64,000 nt of DNA from Paraescarpia echinospica. Its lineage: Eukaryota; Annelida; Polychaeta; Sabellida; Siboglinidae. The position numbers were made by a program, and so were the translations under genes. This document shows positions 9,389 to 17,622 of this stretch, one piece after another. The stretch spans positions 45,453,428-45,517,427 of the forward strand of contig CM034541.1 in the NCBI GenBank assembly GCA_020002185.1, read 5' to 3'. Positions within the stretch are counted from its first letter, which is position 1; every line of letters starts with the position of its first letter. The notes under the pieces were generated by a model. That model was not told the origin of the DNA. It did not search any database and saw only the letters and a list, made by a program, of their open reading frames with translations.

Positions 9389-10690
9389 ATGGCGTTCGTG
9401 CATCGGCAGTCGTGCGAGGGCGTAAAGTCCGAACTGGACCTGTTCAGTGTGCCGACGACGCAGACGAGCATCGAGAGCGGCCAGTGGATCGATCACCAGC
9501 CGCTGACGGCCCTCGACGCTGGCGGCCCCCTCGAGTTTCTCATTCCGGGATCCGGAGACGACTATCTGGACCTGTCGTCCGTTAGACTGTACGTGCGCGC
9601 CAAGGTGGTGAAGGGGGACGGTACTGCGCTCGCGAACGACAGCGTCGTGGCGCCCGTCAACAATTTCCTGCATTCGATGTTCAGTCAGGTCGACGTGACG
9701 CTGAACGGTACGCTCGTGACGCCATCGTCGAATACGTACCCGTTTCGGGCCTACATCGAGACACTGCTCAGTTACGGACCCGACGCCAAAAAGTCGCAGC
9801 TCGAGGCCGACCTGTGGTGCAAGGACACCGCCGGGCGCATGGAGGCAACCAACAACAACAACGGCGGGTTCGCGCATCGGCACGATTTCGTACACGAAAG
9901 CCGCGAGTTCGACATGATAGGGCGCCTGCACGTCGACGTGCTCATGCAGAACCGGTGCCTGGTGAACGGCGTCGACCTGAAGATGCGACTGGTGCGCAGC
10001 AAGGACGCCTTCGCGCTGATGGGCGACGTCGTCGATCCGGGGTTCAAAATCGTTCTGCTGGAGGCCTACCTGCAGGCGCGCAAGATCAAGTTGAATCCGG
10101 CCGTCCAGCTCGGTCACATCAAGGCGCTGACGCACGGGACGGCCAAGTATCCGATGCGCCGCGTCGACTGCAAGGTGTTCTCGATACCGCAGGGTACCGC
10201 GTCGCACACGCACGAGAACGTCTATCTGGGGACGCTCCCGCGACGCGTGTTCATGTGCCTGATCGACAACGACGCCTACAACGGGGCCTACGATAAAAAC
10301 CCGTTCAACGCGAAGCACAACGACATAAACTTCTTCGCCCTCTACGTCGACGGACGCCAGGTGCCGAGCAAGCCGCTGCAGCCGGACTTCGCGCATCGGC
10401 GCTACATCCGAAGCTATATGAACCTGTTCGCCGCGACGGGGAAGGCGTACGAGGACGAGGGGTTCGATGTGACGCGCGGCGAGTTCGGCAGCGGCTACAC
10501 CATATTCGGCTTCGACCTGTCGCCCGACTGCTGCGACGGCGAACACTTCAACGTCGTGCGTACGGGGAACCTGCGCGCCGAGATCCACTTTGTGCACGCG
10601 CTCGCCCGGACGGTGAACGTCGTCGTGTACGGGGAGTTCGAGACGGTGCTCGAAATCGACAAGAACCGGAACGTCGTGTACGACTTCTGA
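9389..10690 (+). CDS. Polinton major capsid protein (double jelly roll)
   Basis: 433 residues, intact. Polinton capsid proteins form trimers with pseudo-sixfold symmetry, the building block of an icosahedral shell. Recognisable segments: FVHRQSCEGVKSELDLF at the N-terminus, VAPVNNFLHSMFSQVDVTL (about 90-110), SNTYPFRAYIETLLSYG (about 113-130), VDLKMRLVRSKDAFALM (about 192-208), and VNVVVYGEFETVLEID near the end. Length and architecture are typical. It follows the minor capsid gene by 77 bp, with a CTACATAAG TATA-like stretch in the gap, and is followed at once by the protease gene. Confidence 0.92.
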   Translation: MAFVHRQSCEGVKSELDLFSVPTTQTSIESGQWIDHQPLTALDAGGPLEFLIPGSGDDYLDLSSVRLYVRAKVVKGDGTALANDSVVAPVNNFLHSMFSQVDVTLNGTLVTPSSNTYPFRAYIETLLSYGPDAKKSQLEADLWCKDTAGRMEATNNNNGGFAHRHDFVHESREFDMIGRLHVDVLMQNRCLVNGVDLKMRLVRSKDAFALMGDVVDPGFKIVLLEAYLQARKIKLNPAVQLGHIKALTHGTAKYPMRRVDCKVFSIPQGTASHTHENVYLGTLPRRVFMCLIDNDAYNGAYDKNPFNAKHNDINFFALYVDGRQVPSKPLQPDFAHRRYIRSYMNLFAATGKAYEDEGFDVTRGEFGSGYTIFGFDLSPDCCDGEHFNVVRTGNLRAEIHFVHALARTVNVVVYGEFETVLEIDKNRNVVYDF

Positions 10691-10691
10691 G

Positions 10692-11141
10692 ATGGACACG
10701 TTTCAGCTGATGCGTCGCCTGGCGATCGACGCGTACACTAAAAACATCGTCGTCGGCGTCGTGCCCATAGACGAGCTGCCGGGGCGGCGGCTCACCGCCT
10801 ACCCGACAGCGTTCGTGTGCAACACCGACGACGGCGACGAACCGGGCGAGCACTGGGTGGTCGTCTACGTGGGAGCCGACCGGCGAGGCGAGTACTTCGA
10901 TTCGTACGGCCGTCCGCCGCTGCACGCCGACTTCCGCGCCTTCCTGAACCGCAACTGCGACTCGTGGACGCACAACGACAAGCGACTGCAGAGCGGCGTA
11001 TCTAACGTGTGCGGACAATATTGCGTCACCTACCTGCTCTTACGGTGCCGCGGAATGCCGCTAAGCGGCTTCCAGTGCCTGTTCGGCCCCGATAGGGTGG
11101 CCAACGACTGTCTCGTATTCGACTGGCTAAAGCCTCATTGA
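10692..11141 (+). CDS. Adenain-like cysteine protease
   Basis: 149-residue protease of the adenain/Ulp1 (CE clan) type, used by Polintons and adenoviruses for capsid maturation. The catalytic set is visible: His in GEHWVVVYV (H54), Asp in EYFDSYG (D70), Gln in RLQSGVS (Q100) and Cys in NVCGQYC (C107). Length is short but usual for Polintons. The ATG lies one base after the capsid gene stop. AATAAA at 11299-11304 would end the rightward late transcript. Confidence 0.92.
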   Translation: MDTFQLMRRLAIDAYTKNIVVGVVPIDELPGRRLTAYPTAFVCNTDDGDEPGEHWVVVYVGADRRGEYFDSYGRPPLHADFRAFLNRNCDSWTHNDKRLQSGVSNVCGQYCVTYLLLRCRGMPLSGFQCLFGPDRVANDCLVFDWLKPH

Positions 11142-11298
11142 ACGCTGCCTATTATCGCTTGTTGATATTATTAGACGACCGAGAATCCGAACCGACTTTG
11201 TCGGACCCGCCGGTCGCGGGCTCCTCGCCGCGCTAGGCAGGCAAGACCGAAGTAGTGAGGTTGTATTGTTGCGCTATCGCTTGCTATTACCGAAGTTA

Positions 11299-11304
11299 AA
11301 TAAA
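11299..11304 (+). terminator. Poly(A) signal of the rightward genes
   Basis: AATAAA 158 bp after the protease stop, followed by a T/GT-rich stretch. It is the first canonical signal after the rightward gene block. Confidence 0.65.
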
Positions 11305-11334
11305 ACGCTGAAAACTGTACCGAGTGTTCGCATT

Positions 11335-11340
11335 TTTATT
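11335..11340 (-). terminator. Poly(A) signal of the polymerase transcript
   Basis: Leftward AATAAA (TTTATT on the + strand) 132 bp past the polymerase stop. The two opposing signals are about 30 bp apart, so the convergent transcripts would overlap at their 3' ends. Confidence 0.6.
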
Positions 11341-11344
11341 CGCA

Positions 11345-11466
11345 TACATACATACATACATACATAGACCCCTAGGTAGGGGTCCCTACCCCTAGGTAGG
11401 GGTCCCTACCCCTAGGTAGGGGTCCCTACCCCTAGGTAGGGGTCCCTACCCCTAGGGAGGGAGGTC
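11345..11466. repeat. CATA microsatellite and 20-bp GC-rich minisatellite
   Basis: A CATA run (11345-11366) leads into nearly five copies of a 20-bp unit, CCCCTAGGTAGGGGTCCCTA. The unit is partly self-complementary and can form hairpins. It lies in the 3' UTR of the polymerase gene between the convergent gene blocks. Confidence 0.9.
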
Positions 11467-11471
11467 CCTCG

Positions 11472-14400
11472 TTATACGAGTATCGGTGCCGTGGTGACGC
11501 CGTCGTCGAGCACGCGCCGTTTGGCGTAGAAGTAGCTCAGCGCCGCGCGCTCCTGAACGTACGTCAGCACGGACGACTCCTTCACTTGGAAGCCGCGGTT
11601 CCGGCCGCCGCCGCTCCTTTGGTGGCGCAGCACGTCGAGGAAGGCGTCCTTGTCGACGTCGTTCTGACGCTTGCTCAGCCCCTTCGTACTGTACTTGTCG
11701 CCGTCGTCGCCGCCGAAACAGTAGTACGTCTTGCTGCAGAGCGCGACGATTCCGCGGCCGGACCATTCCTCTTTGAAGAGCCCCGGCGTTCGCTTGTCGT
11801 ACCGGCGCCGACGCGCGCAACACTCGGCGGGCGCGTCCCACGCTCGGCCGGCGAGCCGGCACCGCAAGTACGCCTCCGCGTGCGCGTCGCAGTGTTCCGA
11901 CGGGAACCACTCGCCGCGGTGTCGAAAGTAGTGTTCGCGCTTGGCCGCCGCCACGAGCTCGTCGAGTTGGCGCCCCGCGAGGCTCAAATACGCCGAGTCC
12001 GTGTCCATCGCGCAGTACTGGAACAGGGGGCGCGGAAAGTAGGCGGCGATGAAGTCGTAATAAAATTCCAGCCTGCGCAGTTTGGCGTACTGTAGTACGA
12101 AGTAGCCGATCTGGTTGGGCAGCGCGTACCGGACGGTTCGCTTGTTCAGCGCCACCTCGTAGAGGCCGTCGGGGACGACGACGTCGAGCTGACGGAAGCG
12201 ACGATTATTGATCAGCGTCGAGGCGCCGGCGGCCGTGCAGAACTTGATGTTGCGGTGCAGGTCGACGCGCGTGATCGTTTTCCCGTATGAACTGTTGCCG
12301 AGCAGTTTAAACGTGTCGGCGATGATGGCCTTGTCGGGGTCGTCGTCGCCCGCGCGTCGCGCGGCGGAGACCGTGTCGCCGAAACGCCGAAAGCACGCGA
12401 CCGGCTCGTACTCGACGATCTGGTAGACGCGCTCGACGACGAGTCCGTGCCGCAGATACCACCGCAGTAGTGGCGTCGCGAGTAGAATCTTGACGCCGAA
12501 GAAGCTCCCCACGAGCGTGCGCTGAGGCCTGACGAGGAGGTCGTGCGTTTCGGCGTAGCGACGCATGAACGGGCTGAGATCGTCGCGCTCGATGTAGGCG
12601 TTCTTGAAGATCGGCTGCATCTCGGCGAAGGTGTCGCGCAGCGCCACCGGCACGGCGATGTCGCACTCGACGAGCCCGAACAGCGTGCCGTCGAGCACGG
12701 CCTTCAGGATCGTCGACCGCGTCACGGCGCCGTCGCCGGTCCAGCTCCGCGGTGGCGGCGGCGGCGGCGGTCGCGTCGCGCGCCACTGGCACTCCCACAT
12801 CTCGACGACGGCGACGAAGCGGCGAAGGTAGGCCGTGACGGCGGCCGTCTCGGCGTACAGTTGGCTCATCGGCTTACCGTTCACCGCGTTCGTCTCCCTC
12901 CCCGTGCACGGACAGCCGTGGAAGAAGCACCCTTGGAACTGGTACGCCGTCCGCGTCGCGCCACACCAGCCGTCGACCCGGTACTTGCCGACGCGCTTCT
13001 CGCGCCCGTTGAGCTGGTGACGTATGTGGGCCCCCGTCCGTCCCGCCTCCCACGTCAGCCACTCGACGGCCAGGCGGCCGTAGCGGTGTACGCGCTCCGG
13101 TCGAAAGGCGTTGTCCGCGCGCCGGCGCGTGTACCACCCCGTCGGCATCTCCTGCGTGATCGCCCATAGATAGAGGCCGTTTGCGTCGAAGCCCACAATA
13201 GAGCGACAGGGGCGCGCCGACTCGCCGTACTCATCGCGCCGAAGGGCGGTCACGCCGGCCTCGTGATAGCGCGCGAAAATGATCGAGGGACCGCCGACGA
13301 TCTGCGACTGTAGGAGCCGGTGCAGGTCCTTGTTCGACTCGTTGAAGAGCGTGAAGTGGAGCGACGACGGTAGATCGTTGAAGAGATACAGCAGCGTCAG
13401 ACCCGGCACGCTGATGGCGTCCTTGAACATGTCGATGCGGCGCTGCCGATAGAAGGCGAACTGCTTGTCACGGGCCTCCAGGAACGGCACCACGTCCCTA
13501 TTGTTATACCACACGAGGTAGTCCCGCAGCGTCGTCATCCCCTCGTTGCGCCATACCCGCACGCAACCCTCGTATTCGGCGGCCGAGATGCCTTCGCGCT
13601 TCAGGTGGCTGTAGAAGGCCTCGCGCGGTGGCAGCCGGGTCTCGGCCAGTTTACGCGGGTCGTCGAGGTACTCGTAGGGGAAGTGCCCCTTCGTCGCCTC
13701 GCAGCCGTAGGCCTTCAGAAACCGGTCGTAGCTGACGCCGGGGGCCAGGTAGTTGGTGATGTCCAGGAACTTGAGTGTCGCCGTCGTCAGGCACATGAAG
13801 TTGTTCTGACGCTTGATCGTGAACGCCGACGAGATGTCCTGCGCGGCGTCGGTCATGAACAGGGGCGTCAGATATTTCTTAACGACGTTCAAGTCGTACT
13901 TCCCCGAATTGAAGCCGAGGACGGGGAGGCGGCGCAGGTGCTGCCACAGACGGTCGCCGAGCGCCGTGTACGGGCTCTTATCGTGCGCCGCCTCCGCCAC
14001 CGTTGCGTGCGCCCGCCATTCGGCGTCGAGCGCGTCGATTGCCTCGAAGGACGCGTCGAACGACGGCCGCAGTGCCGCGCACGCCGCCTCGCTCATGGCC
14101 TCCAGGGCGTCGATCAGGCGCTTCGCGAGGTCGCCCGAATCGCCGGACGTCACGAAGCAGCGCGCCGACTCGTGTCCGGGGACGTTCGAGGCGACGCTCA
14201 CGCTGAGTAGCTCGTGTCGCGCTATCCACCGGCATTTGGCGCTGTCCGCCGGCAGAGCGTGATCGTCGAAGTAGCACTCAAAATCATACGTCGCCCTGTA
14301 CGGATAGTAGCGCAGGCGTTCGTCCACGTAGACGCCCTCGTCCTCCAGCTGCTGAAACACGGACGGCGTCGGATGGTAGACGCCGCCGGGAAAGACGTGG

Positions 14401-15533
14401 CGAACGCCGCCCTCGCACGTCGCCTCGTGACACCGCAGCCGACTGGCGGTGCGCCACAGCGAATCGCCGCACTTGCCGCATCGATACGAACGACAGAACA
14501 GCGACCCGTCGGCTATGAAGGAATAGTGCGTTCCGAATAGATTGACGCTCATGGTGGTCGGGTAGCGATGGAGGGAGCGGCGGACCACTTCGGCGGTGGC
14601 GTCCTCCGCCGCCGACAGCCGATACACGGTCACATTCGTTTCGAAGGCCGCCTCCACCCGGCCGAGTTCGTTCAGCGGGACGCCGGCGAACGCGCAGTAG
14701 GGTTGGTCACCGTAGTCGGCGTAGAGCCTTAAGGCGGCGGCCGTCAAATCGTCAGCGCGAAAGTCGGCGCCCCGATGCAGCGCCAGACAGCGGAAGAGGC
14801 ACAAGTTGTCGGCATACGGATGACCGCGGCGATCGTTCACTAGGCTGACGAGGCCCGCGTTGTGGCGCAGATAGGCGGGGAGGAGCTGCTGACGGGCGCA
14901 TCCGATAGGATGGTGGATGATGGCGTTGAGAAAATACGTAACGTTCGTTACCAACTCGGCGATCCACCCCGAGTCGGGGCGCTGCGCAATCACGTACTGC
15001 AGAACGTCGGGCTGTCGGGTGGCCTCGAGGAAGCGTTCGAATGACGCGGCGTCGGAAACGAGGACGGGCGACTCGAGATAGCGGCCGCAACAGTTACACG
15101 AAGAATGGTAGTAACGTAGTCGGCCCGTCTCCCTGTGCCGCAGAATAAACCCGTACGATAAGTTTATTTTAAAGGCCCGAGTCTGCGCCTCGAACATCAG
15201 TCGTAGTTGGGCGTCGTGCGCGCTCGTCGCCCCGTGTCCGGCCAAATGGAAATTATACCTAGATTGAACGGGTCCGCGCTCCACAGACGTACGGATGCTC
15301 GCCCAGTAGTCGCGCACGACGCTCTGTAGGTCCTCGTCGGCGCCCCCCTCGAACGGTCGATTTGGGGGCCCCTCAGCGGCGTCTCCGCATATTCGCAGAT
15401 GCCGCAACATATTGGGGCGCTGCGCGAACGCTTGATTGCATTTCGGGCATACATTGCTGCCGCATGTTTTTAGATGCTGCGACAAATTAAAAAGACGGAC
15501 GAACGATCGATCGCATTTCGGACACACGTGCAT
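11472..15533 (-). CDS. Protein-primed family B DNA polymerase with N-terminal zinc fingers
   Basis: 1353 residues from the first ATG (15533-15531); the frame is open slightly upstream without an ATG. Two C2H2 fingers (C4-C24, C29-C49) open the protein. A DNLCLF segment (D242, C245) and a later GTHYSF (H336) resemble an OTU-protease-like module, followed by a third finger (C352-C373). Exonuclease motifs: YDFECYF (D417, E419), GFNSGKYDLN (about 545) and WYNNRDVVPF (about 680). Polymerase motifs: GFDANGLYLW (A, about 785), LLGNSSYGKT (B, about 1080) and MDTDSAYL (C, about 1175). It replicates the linear element by protein priming. Frame intact. Confidence 0.93.
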   Translation of the reverse strand: MHVCPKCDRSFVRLFNLSQHLKTCGSNVCPKCNQAFAQRPNMLRHLRICGDAAEGPPNRPFEGGADEDLQSVVRDYWASIRTSVERGPVQSRYNFHLAGHGATSAHDAQLRLMFEAQTRAFKINLSYGFILRHRETGRLRYYHSSCNCCGRYLESPVLVSDAASFERFLEATRQPDVLQYVIAQRPDSGWIAELVTNVTYFLNAIIHHPIGCARQQLLPAYLRHNAGLVSLVNDRRGHPYADNLCLFRCLALHRGADFRADDLTAAALRLYADYGDQPYCAFAGVPLNELGRVEAAFETNVTVYRLSAAEDATAEVVRRSLHRYPTTMSVNLFGTHYSFIADGSLFCRSYRCGKCGDSLWRTASRLRCHEATCEGGVRHVFPGGVYHPTPSVFQQLEDEGVYVDERLRYYPYRATYDFECYFDDHALPADSAKCRWIARHELLSVSVASNVPGHESARCFVTSGDSGDLAKRLIDALEAMSEAACAALRPSFDASFEAIDALDAEWRAHATVAEAAHDKSPYTALGDRLWQHLRRLPVLGFNSGKYDLNVVKKYLTPLFMTDAAQDISSAFTIKRQNNFMCLTTATLKFLDITNYLAPGVSYDRFLKAYGCEATKGHFPYEYLDDPRKLAETRLPPREAFYSHLKREGISAAEYEGCVRVWRNEGMTTLRDYLVWYNNRDVVPFLEARDKQFAFYRQRRIDMFKDAISVPGLTLLYLFNDLPSSLHFTLFNESNKDLHRLLQSQIVGGPSIIFARYHEAGVTALRRDEYGESARPCRSIVGFDANGLYLWAITQEMPTGWYTRRRADNAFRPERVHRYGRLAVEWLTWEAGRTGAHIRHQLNGREKRVGKYRVDGWCGATRTAYQFQGCFFHGCPCTGRETNAVNGKPMSQLYAETAAVTAYLRRFVAVVEMWECQWRATRPPPPPPPRSWTGDGAVTRSTILKAVLDGTLFGLVECDIAVPVALRDTFAEMQPIFKNAYIERDDLSPFMRRYAETHDLLVRPQRTLVGSFFGVKILLATPLLRWYLRHGLVVERVYQIVEYEPVACFRRFGDTVSAARRAGDDDPDKAIIADTFKLLGNSSYGKTITRVDLHRNIKFCTAAGASTLINNRRFRQLDVVVPDGLYEVALNKRTVRYALPNQIGYFVLQYAKLRRLEFYYDFIAAYFPRPLFQYCAMDTDSAYLSLAGRQLDELVAAAKREHYFRHRGEWFPSEHCDAHAEAYLRCRLAGRAWDAPAECCARRRRYDKRTPGLFKEEWSGRGIVALCSKTYYCFGGDDGDKYSTKGLSKRQNDVDKDAFLDVLRHQRSGGGRNRGFQVKESSVLTYVQERAALSYFYAKRRVLDDGVTTAPILV

Positions 15534-15586
15534 CGTCGGTCTAGGCGGCACTCTATTAACTACGACGGAGGGGCGCGTAGACACCC

Positions 15587-15595
15587 TTTATAAGT
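15587..15595 (-). promoter_or_regulatory. TATA box of the polymerase gene
   Basis: CTTATAAAG read leftward, about 55 bp before the ATG at 15533. It supports that ATG over the upstream non-ATG frame extension. Confidence 0.65.
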
Positions 15596-15834
15596 CCACC
15601 CTAAACCCCCGCTAGGGGCTTTTCTAAGCGGCGTTCTCTGCTCCGTCAGGTGGCGACACAGACAGGTGGCAGCGCCGCGGGATGCGTTTGGCAGTGGCAC
15701 CCAGCGGCCAAAGTTTTTTGTTCACGTTTTGCGTCAGGTGGCGACACCGACAGGTGGGCAGCGTCGAGGGATACTGTCAGTGGCGGCCAAGTTTTTGTTT
15801 ACGTTTTGACGCCCGAATACGACGGCAAAGTTTT

Positions 15835-16089
15835 GTAGTAGAAATTTCGGCTGTCAGCGGCAACGTTTTTGGAGTAGAAATTTTTGTAGTAGAAATTTCG
15901 CCTAAGTTTTTATTTACGTTTTGTAGTAGCAATTTCGCCCGTCAGGGGCGCCCGAATACGACGGTTTGTAGTAGAAATTTCGGCCGTCAGCGACTGTCCC
16001 CACGGCAAAGTGTTTTTGTAGTAGAAATTTCGGCTGTCAGGGGCGCCCGGCTGCAGCGACAAAGTTTACGCTTTGTAGTAGAAATTTCG
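15835..16089 (-). repeat. Iteron-like 15-bp repeats upstream of the polymerase gene
   Basis: GTAGTAGAAATTTCG occurs at 15836-15850, 15886-15900, 15967-15981, 16018-16032 and 16075-16089, with variants near 15872 (GAGTAGAAATTT) and 15923 (A to C). Several are followed by GGCYGTCAGNGGCGCCCG. The region 15600-16200 has no convincing ORF. It lies between the poly(A) signal of the next leftward gene and the polymerase TATA box, so it is promoter or origin DNA. Confidence 0.8.
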
Positions 16090-16207
16090 GCCGTCAGTGG
16101 CGCCCGGAGTGTTTTGTGGGCGGCAGCCACCATTGGACAGGCATTGAATGACGTGCGGTTTTTTTTTGGATGGTAACAACAGAAGGCGGGAATTGATTTT
16201 CATACGT

Positions 16208-16213
16208 TTTATT
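16208..16213 (-). terminator. Poly(A) signal of the leftward gene at 16677
   Basis: Leftward AATAAA, about 465 bp past the stop at 16677. No closer canonical hexamer was noticed. Confidence 0.45.
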
Positions 16214-16246
16214 AAGCAGTCTCGTACTACATCACGACAGTAAGGC

Positions 16247-16720
16247 TTTATGCCACAGCAGAGTAAATAATAATAATAAGGCTCTAACAACGGCCTATAG
16301 CAAAATGTTCATCGCTACTAAGTGTTCGGCGGGGCGCTTATACCACAGCGGAGTAAATAATAACGCTTTAGGAGCGCCACACTATAGGCCGCTGGTAATA
16401 CTGCACAGCGACCATTCAATTTCCTGCTAATGTTCATCAGCGGCGTACCTACTAATAAGGCTTTATACCATAGCGAAATGCAATGTTCAGACGTCCCCTT
16501 TTCAACAGGTAATACTGTAAACAGTAAAGAGGCTTTATGCCACAGCAGAGTAAATAATAAGGCTCTAACAACGGCCTATAGCAAAATGTGCGGCGGGGCG
16601 CTTATGCCATCATTCAATTTCCTGCTAATGTTCATCAGCGGCTTTATGCCATAGCGAAATGCACTGTTCATAGCGTTCAGACGTCGAGGCATGCCCTTTT
16701 CATCAGGTAATACTGTACGG
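16247..16720. repeat. Duplicated 3'-end segments of the 16677 gene
   Basis: Three blocks recur in the same order: GGCTTTATGCCACAGCAGAG with its continuation (about 16247 and 16533), TTCAATTTCCTGCTAATGTT (about 16415 and 16614), and TTCAGACGTC...AGGTAATACTGTA (about 16487 and 16677). The second set runs into the coding end of the leftward gene, so a block of roughly 200-290 bp covering its 3' end was tandemly duplicated and then diverged. Confidence 0.75.
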
Positions 16721-17561
16721 CGACCTCCAACAGAGCACGGTCGAACGGCGCCGTCCAATCCGTCCCCATGAGCCAGTCGGCTACCTGGCGCAGGAGCGCG
16801 CCCTCCGAGGCGCGATCGCCACGCACGCAACGATCCTCCAGTACCGAGAGTATACGAATAGCAGGAAGCAACAACGTCTGCTGTAGAAAGCTGTCGAGTG
16901 ACGCTGAAAAAAAGCACACATTCAGGGCCGCCACGTTTTCGTACAGAATGTTGTACCGCCGGCTCGGCTTCCTCCCCCTGTAGCCGCACATGTGCACGAA
17001 GGGGCACCCCTCCTCAGGGGGGCACTCACCACATTCTTGACGCGCTGTGTCCATCACGCGCTCGCCGACTAGCTCAGCAAACGTGGACATCATGCATCGC
17101 TGACGACCGGCGTACGAATGCAGAACGCTCCACTCCGAGTCGGCCTGAAGTGTGCCCACGACCACAGGGCGATTGTTACGGGCCCACGGTATGAAGTCTT
17201 CCGACGAGACGGACAGCACGGCCAGTGGCAGTGGTGACGATAGCACGGTCGCGGCGGCGTCCGCTGTCGCCGCCGGGGCTATTGGCACAGCGGCTGCCTC
17301 GTCTGGACCCACTACCACCACCACCGGGGTTAATGCAACGTACGTGGGCGTCCCGGCGTCGCTCACCAGGTCGTGCGGTGGCATGGGCTGCGTGCCGTCC
17401 GCTGCAGGCCAGTACGATAGCGCTTCTTCGGCTCTCCCCAGCGGTGGAGGGTCGTCGGCAAGGCGTGGCGTCGTTTCCTTCTTAGCGCACTTCTCGGCAG
17501 GGGGTGCGCACTCGTCAGCAGCGTCGATAAGGCCGCGCAACGCAGCAGCAATTACAGCGTC
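16677..17561 (-). CDS. Unknown protein with Cys cluster, probably a spliced 3' exon
   Basis: At least 287 residues are open leftward, but no ATG lies near the beginning. The frame is preceded at 17562 by a good acceptor, TTATTCTTCTGTAG, so this is likely the last exon of a spliced mRNA whose first exon lies to the right, perhaps shared with the RPA-like gene. The N-terminal third is Pro/Ala/Val-rich. A cluster CGECPPEEGCPFVHMC (about residues 168-183) could bind zinc. The C-terminal 120 residues look helical. I do not recognise a family. A C-terminal part starting at an internal Met is an alternative. Confidence 0.55.
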   Translation of the reverse strand, partial: DAVIAAALRGLIDAADECAPPAEKCAKKETTPRLADDPPPLGRAEEALSYWPAADGTQPMPPHDLVSDAGTPTYVALTPVVVVVGPDEAAAVPIAPAATADAAATVLSSPLPLAVLSVSSEDFIPWARNNRPVVVGTLQADSEWSVLHSYAGRQRCMMSTFAELVGERVMDTARQECGECPPEEGCPFVHMCGYRGRKPSRRYNILYENVAALNVCFFSASLDSFLQQTLLLPAIRILSVLEDRCVRGDRASEGALLRQVADWLMGTDWTAPFDRALLEVAVQYYLMKRACLDV

Positions 17562-17622
17562 CTACAGAAGAATAACCAAAGCAGCAATTAGGTCTACAGA
17601 ACACTAGCCAAACGTTAGTCAT

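Noticed and set aside
8996..10699. Long leftward open frame (567 codons) opposite the capsid genes
   Set aside because: It is the antisense shadow of GC-rich, codon-biased capsid genes that have clear motifs on the + strand. Its Arg/Val/His-rich translation has no domain signal.
11367..11466. CRISPR-like array
   Set aside because: Units are contiguous without spacers and lie in an animal transposon; it is a minisatellite.
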